Positions 42,696-52,816 are shown, counted from the stretch's first letter. The stretch is 64,000 bases of DNA from CAVVXN01 sp963772585 (GCA_963772585.1 CAVYXV010000007.1:1-64000), one strand, 5' to 3'. Translations and numbers: made by a program. The notes: generated by a model not told the origin, from the sequence alone.

Positions 42696-44600
42696 TCAGA
42701 AGATGGCAAACGCCGAGTACAGGACCGGCGTCGCGGCGGGGAAGTTCGCGTCCTGGCGGAGTTTCGTGAGGCTCGGTCTGGGCTCCGGGTCGAGGATCAT
42801 GCCCAGGGCGACGACGCCGAGGGCCCGGGCCAGCTCGCTGCGGTCGTCGCTCCGGACGTAGTCCATGAGTCGCTGGACGCTGCCCAGATCCCCCAGGCGG
42901 CCGAGCGCGATCACGATGTGCGACCGCTGGTACTCCGACCTGGCCTTCTCGAGCTCGTCCAGGAGCTGGCCGCAGACGTCGCGGTCGCCGAGCAGGGCGA
43001 GGCCCAGCGCGGCGTGGAGTCGCAGGAGGACGTCGTGCTTGTCCCCCATCAGGGCCCTCAGCGCGGCTCGGACCTCGTCCCGGCGGCGCCCGATCTCGGC
43101 GAGGGCGACGGCCGCGTACCCGCGGAAGGCGGGCAGGGCACCTCTGTCCTCGACCACCGCGAGCAGGGGCTCGATCCCCTCCTCGGCCCGGAGCAGACCG
43201 AGACCGACGGCGTAGACCGCCCGGATGGTGTCGTCCCCGCGTCCCTTCGCCAGGCCGTTCAGCATGCGGGCTTTCGCCCGCGCGAGGAAGGGAAGCGCCG
43301 CCCCCGACGCGCGCGCCCCACGGGCGGCCAGGGCGAGGCCCAGGGCCGCGTAGCCGCGCTCCGCCCCGACCCCCCGCTCCGCGGTCGTGAAGAGGAGCTT
43401 CGGGATGGAGGTCGCCTCGAGCACGGCGACGTCGGAGGCCTCCAGGTCGGCCCCCAACAAGCGGCCGGCGGCGACGAGCCCCAATCCCACGGTGAGCGGA
43501 TCCCGCCGATCGCCCATCCCCTTGGCGACGCCGCGCGCGAGCCGGACCCGCGTCGGCCCGTCCACCAGCGGGGCGCGGTGCGCCGCCCCCAGGTACGCCG
43601 CGCGACGGATCTCCTGGTCCATCCGCTTCGCGCGCATGACCTGGACGAGCATGGCGTCCACGCCCGGGACGCCGAGGCGGGCCAGGGCCGTCACCGCGTG
43701 GCTTCGCTGGGGGGCGTTCCACTTGGGGCCCGGTCGCCGCTTGCCCAGCAGCATCGCCCGGAGGCCGTCCAGAACCGCGACCGGGACGCTCCGCGGCGGC
43801 TGGAGGCCGATCGCCGTGAGGATCGCGACCGGCAGATCCGCGCCCCTCGGACCCGACGGGAGGATCTTCCAGAGCGCGCGCACCACGCGTCCGCCGTCCT
43901 CGCCCTCCAACTCCGTGCTGGGCTGATCGCCGAGGAGCCCGAGAGACAGGACGGCGAACCCGCGCACGCGCACCTCGAGGTCGGGATCTTCCGCGGCCCG
44001 GAGGAGCTCCGATCGAAGGCCGTCGAGGACGGGGGCGGTCAACTGCTGCCCCGGGCGGCTGCGGCAGAGGAGGCCGATCGCCAGCGCGGCGGACTCCCGG
44101 ACCAGGGCGCTCTGCTCGCCGTCGCGCAGATAGTGGACGAACAGCGTCCGCGCCGCGCCCTCCGTGCTGATCTTGCCGAGCGCGATCAGGGCCGCCGCCC
44201 GGATCTCGTCGCGCGTGTCCACCTTCGGGTCGAGGACCTTGAGCAGGAAGGGCACCACCTGCTGGCGCGCGGCGACCTGCCGGCGTGCTTCCCAGCCGGT
44301 GTAGGGGTCGATCGCCGCCCCGTCCTCGGAGGGGGTGACCGGGCCGCCGCGGAGCATGTCGTCCCGGCCGGGGAGGAGGTTCAGCCGGTTCAGGTCCCAC
44401 CACGTCTGCCACGTCTCGCCCGGGGTGATGATCTGCGGCACGGGCCCGGGCGAAGGAGGGAGACCCCGTCCGCCGGGCGGCGTGCCGCCGCCGGGTCCGC
44501 GGAACTGGCCGCCGTGGCCCCGGGCCTCCGGCAGGGTGCCGAGGGCGGCGAGGAGCCCCAGGGCGAGCAGCCAGGCGGGCGCATGGCGAACGACGGACAT
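42696..44600 (-). CDS. Secreted HEAT-repeat protein
   Basis: 634 residues from ATG 44600, preceded by GGAGGATCCC. The signal peptide is 'APAWLLALGLLAALGTLPEA', then a Gly/Pro-rich segment. From about 120 on there are HEAT repeats: 'DTRDEIRAAALIALGKISTE', 'ALVRESAALAIGLLCRSRPG', 'LEVRVRGFAVLSLGLLGDQP', 'QEIRRAAYLGAAHRAPLVDG', 'KHDVLLRLHAALGLALLGDR' and 'EYQRSHIVIALGRLGDLGSV'. Scaffold-like with no catalytic motif. It starts 46 bases after TamA, so it is probably in the TamB-TamA operon. Confidence 0.85.
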   Translation of the reverse strand: MSVVRHAPAWLLALGLLAALGTLPEARGHGGQFRGPGGGTPPGGRGLPPSPGPVPQIITPGETWQTWWDLNRLNLLPGRDDMLRGGPVTPSEDGAAIDPYTGWEARRQVAARQQVVPFLLKVLDPKVDTRDEIRAAALIALGKISTEGAARTLFVHYLRDGEQSALVRESAALAIGLLCRSRPGQQLTAPVLDGLRSELLRAAEDPDLEVRVRGFAVLSLGLLGDQPSTELEGEDGGRVVRALWKILPSGPRGADLPVAILTAIGLQPPRSVPVAVLDGLRAMLLGKRRPGPKWNAPQRSHAVTALARLGVPGVDAMLVQVMRAKRMDQEIRRAAYLGAAHRAPLVDGPTRVRLARGVAKGMGDRRDPLTVGLGLVAAGRLLGADLEASDVAVLEATSIPKLLFTTAERGVGAERGYAALGLALAARGARASGAALPFLARAKARMLNGLAKGRGDDTIRAVYAVGLGLLRAEEGIEPLLAVVEDRGALPAFRGYAAVALAEIGRRRDEVRAALRALMGDKHDVLLRLHAALGLALLGDRDVCGQLLDELEKARSEYQRSHIVIALGRLGDLGSVQRLMDYVRSDDRSELARALGVVALGMILDPEPRPSLTKLRQDANFPAATPVLYSAFAIF

Positions 44601-44646
44601 GGGATCCTCCGGAAGGCCCGAGCCCACCCTTGGAAACGTCGTCCCG

Positions 44647-46665
44647 CTAGAACGTGAAACCGAATCCGAAGTGAAACTGCCACCGCGTGGTCGCCGCGTA
44701 GAGATTTCCGGGGTTGTAGGCGAGGTCGAACCGAACCGGGCCGACGGGGGTGTAGTAGCGGAGGCCGACGCCCGGCCCCCAGCCCCAGACCCCCCGGAAG
44801 CTGAACGACGGCCCCGACAGGTGACCGACGTCCACGAACACGGCCCCGTGGAGCAGGTCCACCAGCCGTTGCCTCAGCTCCACGGTCGCCATGAACCGGG
44901 TGAGGCCCCCGACGCCGTTGCCGAAGCGGTCCACGATGGTCAACTGGTCCTGTCCGTACGCGCGCGCGCTTTCGCCGCCGCCCAGGAAGTAGCGGTCCTG
45001 GATCGGGAGGGTCGGGCTGCCGTCGAGGATCTCCCGCGTGGAGAGTTGGACCTGGCTTCCGAGCACGGTGCCGTCGCGGAGGGAGAGGAAGTCGGAGCCG
45101 CGGAATTCCAGCTCCAGGTACGAGAGGCTCGCCCCGAGGGAGGGTTCGCTCCAGTACGCGCTGCCCTGGAGCAGCCACCCGTCCGTCGGCAAGAAGAGGT
45201 GATCGCGGCGGTCCCAGCGGAGCCGGACGAACGGGCCCGCCGCGCGGCTGAAGCCCTGGATGTCGGATTGCTCGTCCTCGGGAATGAAGGGATCCATGTC
45301 GAAGGCGCTCTTCGCCTCGAACCGATAGCCGGTCCTAAACGTCCAGCCGTCGCCGAAGAGCCGCTCGTAGTAGAGCTGCGCATGGATGTCGTGGAACGCG
45401 TAGTAGCGTTCGCGCCGACGGAACCCGCCGATCCCGAAGCTCAGGATCTGCTGGTCGCCCAGGATCCATGGATCCTCGATTCTCAGATCGAGGCCCTGGT
45501 GGCGGATGCTGACCGTCGCGTCCGCCTCGAAGTAGCGGGCGTGTCCGGTGAGGTTGAAGTCGCGGTAGCGCACGGTGCCCCGGAGGAGCTCCCAGGTTCC
45601 CCAGCCGATCCCGAAGCCGAGCCGCCGGCTGTCGGCCTCCTCGAGCGTCAGGGAGACGTCGGCGGCGTCGTCGCCGACCGGTCGAAGGTCCAGGTCCATC
45701 CGCTTCCACAGGCCCAGCCGGTAGACCTTCTGAAGGCTCTGGTCGATCTGATCGCGGGTGAGGACCCGGCCCTCCCGCAACGGGATCTGCTTGCGGACGA
45801 ACGCGCGGCTGGTGCGCCGGAGCCCCTGGATCTCGACGCGCCGGAGCGCGCGGCGCGTCCCGGGATCGGCCGTCAGGTGGACGTCCACGGTTCCCTTCTC
45901 GGGATCGATGTCCGTGCTCGTCCTCACCTCCGCGAACACGAAGCCCTGGTTCGCGAGACCGGTGGTGATCTCCGCCGCCATGGCCGGCGGCACGGTGGGA
46001 CGGAAGGGCTTCCCGATCCACTTCGCCTCGTCCAGCCGGCAGCAGCCGGCGCCCTTCACGTCCACGGAATGGACGACGTAGCGGATGCCCTCTTCGACGG
46101 GGACGACGAGATCCACCCGGCACGCGGGGCCGACGCGGACGACGTCCACCGGGCCGGCCTTCGCGTCGATGTAGCCGCGCTCGCGGTACCACGCCTCGAT
46201 CCTCGAGAGGGCCTCGCTGACGGTGGTCTGGGAATAGGCGAGCCGGCGGGTCGGGATGAGCCCCTCGCCCTCGGACTCGAACCACGGCCGGAACGTGGAC
46301 GGATCGCCGACCCGCACGCCGCGGAAGCGGACGGTTCGCACGCAGGCGAGCTCGCCCGGATCGACCCGGAAGACCATCGTCTTCCCCTCGACGTCCAGCG
46401 CGACCTGCGCGTCGGGGTGGCCCTCCCTCTGGAGGTACCGCTCCATCGCGTACGCCGCGTCGTACGCCTCGGCGCGGGGGTACTCGCTCGTGCGGATGGC
46501 CTCCAATTCGCGCCACGCGGCGCGCTTCATCTCGTCCTGCGGGAGGTCCTCCGGACCCTCGATGCGCCAGGCCCCCGAGGGCGACTCCTGCGCCCACGGG
46601 AGTTGGGCCTGACACGCCGCCAGCAGGAGGAAGGCCCAGACGAGGAGGACACGGCGTCCCTTCAT
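44647..46665 (-). CDS. tamA: Omp85-family outer-membrane protein (TamA/BamA-like)
   Basis: 672 residues from ATG 46665. A lipobox-like leader 'RRVLLVWAFLLLAACQAQLP' is followed by two or three POTRA domains ('VRTVRFRGVRVGDPSTFRPW', 'IRYVVHSVDVKGAGCCRLDE', 'RALRRVEIQGLRRTSRAFVR'). The 16-strand surface-antigen barrel follows, with 'FLPTDGWLLQGSAYWSEPSL', 'PIQDRYFLGGGESARAYG' (the RGF/Y-like loop, here A-R-A-Y-G), 'GVWGWGPGVGLRYYTPVGPV' and terminal 'FHFGFGFTF'. The ATGA overlap with the upstream TamB gene indicates a TamA-TamB pair, which moves proteins or lipids to the outer membrane. Confidence 0.88.
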   Translation of the reverse strand: MKGRRVLLVWAFLLLAACQAQLPWAQESPSGAWRIEGPEDLPQDEMKRAAWRELEAIRTSEYPRAEAYDAAYAMERYLQREGHPDAQVALDVEGKTMVFRVDPGELACVRTVRFRGVRVGDPSTFRPWFESEGEGLIPTRRLAYSQTTVSEALSRIEAWYRERGYIDAKAGPVDVVRVGPACRVDLVVPVEEGIRYVVHSVDVKGAGCCRLDEAKWIGKPFRPTVPPAMAAEITTGLANQGFVFAEVRTSTDIDPEKGTVDVHLTADPGTRRALRRVEIQGLRRTSRAFVRKQIPLREGRVLTRDQIDQSLQKVYRLGLWKRMDLDLRPVGDDAADVSLTLEEADSRRLGFGIGWGTWELLRGTVRYRDFNLTGHARYFEADATVSIRHQGLDLRIEDPWILGDQQILSFGIGGFRRRERYYAFHDIHAQLYYERLFGDGWTFRTGYRFEAKSAFDMDPFIPEDEQSDIQGFSRAAGPFVRLRWDRRDHLFLPTDGWLLQGSAYWSEPSLGASLSYLELEFRGSDFLSLRDGTVLGSQVQLSTREILDGSPTLPIQDRYFLGGGESARAYGQDQLTIVDRFGNGVGGLTRFMATVELRQRLVDLLHGAVFVDVGHLSGPSFSFRGVWGWGPGVGLRYYTPVGPVRFDLAYNPGNLYAATTRWQFHFGFGFTF

Positions 46666-49600
46666 CGGAAGTGCAACCGCCAGACGACGCCCAGGTTCGT
46701 CTCGTCGAACTCGTCGCGCTCGCCGTCGAAGTAGAGCTGGTCGAGGACGCGGACCTCTCCCTCGATCGTGTCCTGGCCGCGCCGGGAGGTCTGCCGCCCG
46801 ACGGTCAGGGTGAACCGGTCGAAGAACGGCCGCGTTTCCGGACTCGCCGTCCCCTTGAACGCCGTGAGCAGGTTGTCCGTGGCCGTGGTCAGCGCCTGGT
46901 CCACGGAGATCGAGCCGCCGCCGCCGCCGCCCCCCCCGCCCAGCCCGCCGGTCACGAGGAGTTGCAGGGCCTGCGCGTCGGGGAGCTTCGGCCGCGACCA
47001 CACCGAGATGTCTACGTCGGGCAGCCGGCCCTGGGCCGAGCCGCCCACCTCGTAGCCCGACGCCTGCGTCCGCACGCTCGCGGCCACCCGCGGACGGGTC
47101 GGGTCCTCCACGGGAAACCCGACCTCGGCGCTGCGGAGCGACAGCGTCCGCGTCGGGAGGAAGATCAGGGCGTCTTCCGTCGTGATCCTCCCGGAGGGCG
47201 CGGGCGATCGACCGGTGCCGCCGACGTGACCGTCCACCGAGACGTCCGCGTTGGCCAGGTTCATCCGCACGCGGATCGTCTTCTTCGCGTGGAGCTTCAC
47301 GTCGAGGCGGACGCTCGCGAACGGTCCGGCCTCGATGCCCGGCATCGGCGGTACGGTGAACCCCGAGGACTTCCCCTCCTTCTCGTCGCAGGCGCCGTCC
47401 GCCGGGGTCTCCCCGTCGCCGCCGGGGAGGGACCCGCCCGAGAGGCTGAACGGCTTCACGTACAGGAGGTCGGCGACCTCGACGTCGCCCGAGAGAAGCG
47501 GATCGGGGAGGGGGCCCACGAGCTTCAGGTCCACGTTCACGCGGGCGCGCATGCCGTCGGTCCGGGCCAGCAGCACGTAGCGCCCCACGAGCCGCAGGTC
47601 GGCGGCGACGGTCCCGTCACCCCCCCGCTCGACGGTCCCGGACAACGAGAAGGGCCCGTAGCCCAACTCGCCCGCGACGTCTCGCACGCGCAGGACGCCG
47701 TGCTCGTAGTCGATCCGTCCGCCGAGCCCGGTGATCGCCGAGACGTCCTCCTTCAGCACGATGCCGACGTTCTCGAAGCGCGCGTGCGCCTCGACGTCGG
47801 GATCGGCGAGCGTGCCCCCGACCGTCGCGGTCACGCGGGCGGCTCCCTCGAGCTTGTCCACGCCGCCCACCAGTTCCCCGACGGGTTGCCAGCTTCGAAG
47901 CGTCCCCGTGACGCGGCCCGAGACCTGCGCGTCGGCCAGGTCGCTCCAGGTGTCGGGCCGGGTCCAGTCGAGCCCGCGGTCCAGCTCGATCCGACCCTCG
48001 AGGTCGATCGCTTCGTTCGACCCGGGGTCGACGCCGACGGCGACGCGGTCCCGCGTGGCCGTGAAGCGCAGCGCGAGGTCGTCGCCCTTCGCGTCGCCCT
48101 CCAGCAGCCGGCCCGGCACGGTGACGGTGCCGGTGAGGGCTTTCGCCGTCCCCGAGATCGCCACCGCGGCGGGGCCCGCGGGGACGTTCTCGGGAAGGGG
48201 GATCCGCCCTCGGATCGACAGCCGCGGGGGGACCGCCTCGATGGGAACCAACCCGTTCGCGCCCAGGTGGAGCGGGAGCGTCCCCTCGCCCCCGAGCGCC
48301 AGCCCGCGCGCGCCCTCGACCCGGAGGTCCGCGAGGCGGAGCGGGCCGTCCCATGCCTGCGTCACCCGAAAGGACGCGCTCCCTCGGAGCCAGGCGTACG
48401 CGAGACCCTCGACCGTGGCGTCGATGGCGCCGCTCTCGCCGTCCACGTGCACGTCGGCCGAGGCGACGCCCCCGAGGCCCGGGAGAACGAGCGAGAGCGG
48501 CAGGTCCTCCACGCGGAGCGAGGCCCGGAGCGTCCCGTCCCAGGCGATCCGCCCCTCGACGCGCGTTCCCTCGCCCACGAGCCTCGCGGCGAGGTCCTCC
48601 AGCGCGACGCCCTTCGACCAGTCCACGCGCGCGGGGTGCTCGAGCCGCAGCGTGCGGTCGCCTCTCGTCACGGCGAGCGAGGCGAGGACGGCGCGTTCCT
48701 CGTCGAAGAACACGTCCGCCGCCCCCTCCGCCCGCACGCCCTCCCCTCGCGCGTCGAGACCGCGCACGGCCACGCGATCGCCCTCGCGCCGCACGGCGAG
48801 CGGCCCCGCGAGGTGCGCCTCGCCGAAACCGCCCCGCACGGTCAGCCGCTCGACGCGGGCGGACGCGCCCCCGACGTCCACCGTGAGGTCGGTCTCCACC
48901 TCCAGGTCGCCGACCGCCGCCTCGACGTCGGCGAGTCGGATCACCGACGCCTCGTTCCAGGCGACGCGCGCCGGCGCGCAAAGGTGCGCCTCGACGCCTC
49001 CCTGCCGCCACCGGAGGGCGCGGACCACGGCCGTGGATGCCTCCAGGTCGACGAGGAGGTCGGCGTCCACGTCGCCGCCCCCGACGGTGGCGGCGAGGCC
49101 CTCGACGCGGATGCCCGTCTCGTCGAAGGCCACCGCCAGGGGCGCTCGGAGCCGGACGTCCGTCTCCCCGACGCGCGCGTCGAGCGTCGACAGGCGCCCC
49201 GTCTGCCGCTCGAGGTCGGCCGTCGCCGACAGCGACGCGCGGCCCCAGTCGCCCGCGGCCTCGACGTGCCGGAGGACGATGTCCTTCCCGGCGTAGGCGA
49301 CCTCGATCGTCGCGCGTCCGAGCTCGTTCGTGCCGACGGAGACATTCTCCAGTACGACCCTGGCTTCGCCGTCCACGCCCCCCGTTCCCACCGCGAGCGT
49401 CGTCGTGAACGTCGCCGCCCCCTCGTAGTCCTGGATCTCCATCCCCAGCGTCCGGGCCAGTGCGCCGGCGTCCCGGACCGTGCCCCTCAAGTTCGAACCC
49501 GGAAGGGCCCACGGTTCCATCGAGAGCGCGAGGCTTCCCTCGACCGTCGCGACGGGCGAGACGACCGTGACCTTCTCCAGGTCCGCGCGCGGCCACCGGA

Positions 49601-51095
49601 CGACGCCTTCGGTCTCGACCCGCTCGACCGGGATCCTCGCGGCGAACGCCTGCCGCCCCGCCACGTCGAGCACGAGGCGCACCGCCCCCAGGGGGCCGCG
49701 AACCCGCGCCCGGCCCTCGAAGCTCCCGGCAAGCTCGTCGACGAAGCCGCCGAGGTCCGCCGTCGCGACGGTCAGCGCCAGATCGACCTCCGTCTCCTTC
49801 CAGCGGTCGGGTTCGTCCGCGAGGCGGATCGTGCCCGAACCCTCCTCGACCGTCGCCCAGGGCGTCGTCCCGGCGAGCGAGGTCACGGCGAGCGTGCGAG
49901 GGCCTTCGCCGTGCGCGCCGAGGTCGATGCGGATCGCCTCGTCGAGACCGGGTACCCAGCGGGAGAGGTCGTCCACGTGAACGTCGAGCCGCTCGGCTCG
50001 CGCGAGCACGTAGGGCAGGGAGGGGTCGAGCATGGCGTCACGCAGCGCGATGCTCGCCCCCGGCGCCACGAGGTCGAGGCGCGTCACGCTCGCCGTGCCG
50101 TCGCGGGTGGTGCGTCCCTCCGCGGCGAGGCTCGTCACGGTCCACGTGCGCCAGGAGAGATCCGCGACGTGCAGGGAGAAGGTCGCCTGGGGCCCGCGGG
50201 CGTCCTCCAGGGCCACCCGCCCCGACACGCGTCCGCGTTCGGGAGTCCCGACGCTCGCCGGGACGAGCGCCCGCACCCAATCCGGCAGCGCAGCGAAGTC
50301 CACGCCGTCCGTGGCCGCGGTGACCGCCTCGGGGCCGAAATCGACGCGGATCGCGCCCCCGCCCGTCTCGAGGACGGCTTCCGCCGTTCCGTCCTCGCGC
50401 CACGAGGCGCGGGGAAGGCCGAGCCCGGCGAGGGAGGTGCTGGACGTCCAGACGAGCGCGCCCGATTCCTCCCGGACGAGTCGCCCGGCGATCGATCCTT
50501 CCACCGCCTCGGCCGGTTCGCCCACCGCCACGTCGGCGACCTCGACGTCCAGCGCGCGCGGGCCGTCCGTCGCGACGTGCACGCGCCCGAGGTCGAGGCG
50601 TTGGTCGCCGAAGCGGACGCGGACGGAGGCGTCCACCCTCACCGGGGGAAGCCACGGCGCCGCGGGCGGCGTCCCGATCACCGGGATGCCCTGTGCGGGC
50701 GGCAAGCCGCTCCCGCCTCCCACGTCGACGTCGAGCGCGAGGTCGAGCGCGTCGAGCTCGACGCTCGCCACGGCGCCGAGGCCGTGGCCGAAGACGAGGC
50801 CCCGGAGGTCGTAGGTCGCGCGCGCGCGCGGCAGCGACGCTTCGACGATCGTCCCGACCCTGGCCGGAGCGACGAGGCGGATGTCGTGGACGTCCACGTC
50901 GCTCAGCCACGAACCCCCGATCTCGCCGACGGCCCACCGTCCGCCGAGCGTCTCGTGGAGTTGCCCTTCGATCCACCGCGCGACGAATCCGCCGAAGAGG
51001 GGCCGGCGGAACAGGTACGCGAGGACCAGCCCGGCGACGAGGAAGACCATCGTGCCGACCGCGATCTTCAGGATCCGACGCCGCACCCCGGCCAT
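46662..51095 (-). CDS. tamB: TamB-like inner-membrane-anchored translocation protein (DUF490)
   Basis: 1477 residues. The N-terminal anchor is 'AVGTMVFLVAGLVLAYLFRR'. A very long repetitive beta-sheet region forms the AsmA/TamB groove (e.g. 'VRVRFGDQRLDLGRVHVATD', 'GLRGRIPLPEN'-type repeats). The C-terminal TamB domain ends 'KLPDAQALQLLVTGGL', a poly-Gly run, 'NLLTAFKGTASPETRPFFDR', 'FTLTVGRQTSRRGQDTIEGE' and 'LYFDGERDEFDETNLGVVWR', matching the family. It bridges the periplasm to a TamA-type barrel, whose gene follows with a 4-base overlap. First gene of a leftward cluster of four or five envelope genes. Confidence 0.88.
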   Translation of the reverse strand: MAGVRRRILKIAVGTMVFLVAGLVLAYLFRRPLFGGFVARWIEGQLHETLGGRWAVGEIGGSWLSDVDVHDIRLVAPARVGTIVEASLPRARATYDLRGLVFGHGLGAVASVELDALDLALDVDVGGGSGLPPAQGIPVIGTPPAAPWLPPVRVDASVRVRFGDQRLDLGRVHVATDGPRALDVEVADVAVGEPAEAVEGSIAGRLVREESGALVWTSSTSLAGLGLPRASWREDGTAEAVLETGGGAIRVDFGPEAVTAATDGVDFAALPDWVRALVPASVGTPERGRVSGRVALEDARGPQATFSLHVADLSWRTWTVTSLAAEGRTTRDGTASVTRLDLVAPGASIALRDAMLDPSLPYVLARAERLDVHVDDLSRWVPGLDEAIRIDLGAHGEGPRTLAVTSLAGTTPWATVEEGSGTIRLADEPDRWKETEVDLALTVATADLGGFVDELAGSFEGRARVRGPLGAVRLVLDVAGRQAFAARIPVERVETEGVVRWPRADLEKVTVVSPVATVEGSLALSMEPWALPGSNLRGTVRDAGALARTLGMEIQDYEGAATFTTTLAVGTGGVDGEARVVLENVSVGTNELGRATIEVAYAGKDIVLRHVEAAGDWGRASLSATADLERQTGRLSTLDARVGETDVRLRAPLAVAFDETGIRVEGLAATVGGGDVDADLLVDLEASTAVVRALRWRQGGVEAHLCAPARVAWNEASVIRLADVEAAVGDLEVETDLTVDVGGASARVERLTVRGGFGEAHLAGPLAVRREGDRVAVRGLDARGEGVRAEGAADVFFDEERAVLASLAVTRGDRTLRLEHPARVDWSKGVALEDLAARLVGEGTRVEGRIAWDGTLRASLRVEDLPLSLVLPGLGGVASADVHVDGESGAIDATVEGLAYAWLRGSASFRVTQAWDGPLRLADLRVEGARGLALGGEGTLPLHLGANGLVPIEAVPPRLSIRGRIPLPENVPAGPAAVAISGTAKALTGTVTVPGRLLEGDAKGDDLALRFTATRDRVAVGVDPGSNEAIDLEGRIELDRGLDWTRPDTWSDLADAQVSGRVTGTLRSWQPVGELVGGVDKLEGAARVTATVGGTLADPDVEAHARFENVGIVLKEDVSAITGLGGRIDYEHGVLRVRDVAGELGYGPFSLSGTVERGGDGTVAADLRLVGRYVLLARTDGMRARVNVDLKLVGPLPDPLLSGDVEVADLLYVKPFSLSGGSLPGGDGETPADGACDEKEGKSSGFTVPPMPGIEAGPFASVRLDVKLHAKKTIRVRMNLANADVSVDGHVGGTGRSPAPSGRITTEDALIFLPTRTLSLRSAEVGFPVEDPTRPRVAASVRTQASGYEVGGSAQGRLPDVDISVWSRPKLPDAQALQLLVTGGLGGGGGGGGGSISVDQALTTATDNLLTAFKGTASPETRPFFDRFTLTVGRQTSRRGQDTIEGEVRVLDQLYFDGERDEFDETNLGVVWRLHFR

Positions 51096-51167
51096 GTTCC
51101 TCGGTTGATCCCTCCGTTCGACGGATGCAGGCTACCGGACGCGGCGTGGTACCGTGGAGCCTCGTCC

Positions 51168-52607
51168 ATGACGAACCGTCTCTCGTCGCTCGCCGGTGTC
51201 TGGTACGACGCGGACGCGAGTCGCCTCCGCTCCGAGATCGACGGCTGGCTCGACGAAGCCGAGCGTCCCGGTGATCGACGCGTCCGGGCTCTGCTCCTTC
51301 CTCACGCCGGGTACCGGTGGTCGGGGCGCGTCGCCGCCCAGGCCGTAGCCGCCGTGCGTGGACGGTCCTTCCGCCGCGTCGTCGTGATGGGGCCGAGCCA
51401 CCACGCGCGTCTCGAAGACGTCATCGCCCTTCCCGCTCCCGACGCCATCCAAACGCCCCTGGGGGTCTCCCCGATCGAGGCCGCGGCCCTCGACCGCCTG
51501 GAGGGGGACGTGTTCCGGCGCATCCCGCGGGCGCACACGGGGGAGCACAGTGTCGAGATCGAGCTCCCGCTGCTGCAGCGCGCCCTGGGGGCGTTCGCCG
51601 TCGTGCCGCTCGTCGTGGGCGATCTCTCTTCCGAGGTCGCAGCGCGCGCGGCGAAAGCCCTCCTCGGCGTGGTGGACGAGGACACCTTGGTCGTCGTCAG
51701 CAGCGACTTCACGCACTACGGCCCGCGCTTCGGGTACGTCCCGTTCACCGGCGACATCCCGGCGAGCATCGAGCGGCTCGACCGCGAGGCGTTCGAACGG
51801 ATCCGCGCCTGCGACGCGCGGGGCTTCGCCGGGTACGTGAAGAGGACCGGCGCCACGATCTGCGGGCGCCGGCCGATCGAGGTGCTCCTTCGCATGCTCC
51901 CGGAGGACGCCGAGGCAGGGATCGAGGCGTACGACACCTCCGGCGCGTTGACGGGGGACTGGTCTCACTCGGTGAGCTACGTGAGTGCGGTGTTCCGCGT
52001 CGACGCGTGGCCCCGCACGCCGGGCGCGGCCCCGGCGGTGGACGCGCCTTCGATCTCCGCCGAGGACCGCGCGTTCCTGCTCGACCTCGCGCGGCGGGCG
52101 ATCCGGGCAGGGCTGAAGGGCGGCGAGGGGCCCCGGGCGTGTGACCCGGACATCGTCGCCCGGCCCGCGCTCCACCGCCCCGGGGCGGTCTTCGTCACCC
52201 TGCGCCGCAAAGGGGCGCTGCGGGGATGCATCGGGCAGATCCGCGCGAGGTACCCGCTCTGGAAGGCGGTGGCGCATGCCGCGGCGTCCGCCGCGTTCGA
52301 GGACAGGCGCTTCGAACCGGTTCGCCCCGCGGAGGTGGACGAGCTGGAGATCAAGATCTCCGCCCTGACGCCGTCGCGACCGGTGGCCTCCTGGCGCGAG
52401 ATCGAGGCCGGCCGCCACGGGATCATCCTCGTGAAGGGCCCTCGCGCCGCGACGTTCCTTCCCGAAGTCGCGGTGGATCAGGGCTGGGACCTCGAGACGG
52501 CGCTGTCGATGCTCGCGAGCAAGGCCGGCCTCGCCCCCGACGAGTGGCGGGAGGGCGCACGCTTCGAGGTCTTCGAGTCGGAGAGCTTCGGCGGCGACCG
52601 GCGCTGA
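51168..52607 (+). CDS. MEMO1-AMMECR1 fusion (AmmeMemoRadiSam system protein B+A)
   Basis: 479 residues from ATG 51168. Residues 1-285 are a MEMO domain: 'LLLPHAGYRWSGRVAAQAVA', 'VVVMGPSHHARLEDVIALPA', 'HTGEHSVEIELPLLQRALGA' and 'TLVVVSSDFTHYGPRFGYVP', with the conserved His and Asp of the metal-binding pocket. Residues 300-475 are AMMECR1: 'FVTLRRKGALRGCIGQIRAR', 'AFEDRRFEPVRPAEVDELEI', 'RAATFLPEVAVDQGWDLETA'. In many prokaryotes these two and a radical SAM protein (AmmeMemoRadiSam) are encoded together. Here A and B are fused and the radical SAM gene is absent. Divergent from tamB, 72 bases apart. Confidence 0.9.
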   Translation: MTNRLSSLAGVWYDADASRLRSEIDGWLDEAERPGDRRVRALLLPHAGYRWSGRVAAQAVAAVRGRSFRRVVVMGPSHHARLEDVIALPAPDAIQTPLGVSPIEAAALDRLEGDVFRRIPRAHTGEHSVEIELPLLQRALGAFAVVPLVVGDLSSEVAARAAKALLGVVDEDTLVVVSSDFTHYGPRFGYVPFTGDIPASIERLDREAFERIRACDARGFAGYVKRTGATICGRRPIEVLLRMLPEDAEAGIEAYDTSGALTGDWSHSVSYVSAVFRVDAWPRTPGAAPAVDAPSISAEDRAFLLDLARRAIRAGLKGGEGPRACDPDIVARPALHRPGAVFVTLRRKGALRGCIGQIRARYPLWKAVAHAAASAAFEDRRFEPVRPAEVDELEIKISALTPSRPVASWREIEAGRHGIILVKGPRAATFLPEVAVDQGWDLETALSMLASKAGLAPDEWREGARFEVFESESFGGDRR

Positions 52608-52816
52608 GTCCCCTCGGTTGGGGCCCGGCCGGGAACGAGTCTCGGGAAGGACACTTCGCTTCGCGTCGGATGGGGTCACGACGAGGAGGCGCATCCGCGG
52701 GCGTGGCGCCCGCTACGCTGGGGAATTCGCGACCGAGGAAGGGCCGCAGACGGCGTGAAGGCGGGTGGAAGGGGCGACCGTCATTCACGGACGGGCCCTT
52801 CTTCACGGACGGGCGC

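Noticed and set aside
46671..52607. A 1978-codon open frame on the plus strand running antisense through tamA's start, the whole tamB gene and into the MEMO gene
   Set aside because: Only the part from ATG 51168 is real. The rest is the complement of tamB in very GC-rich DNA, with His/Arg/Asp-rich composition and no domain.
52784..52814. Two 13-bp direct repeats TTCACGGACGGGC
   Set aside because: Only two copies, no spacer structure, not a CRISPR and no element attached.
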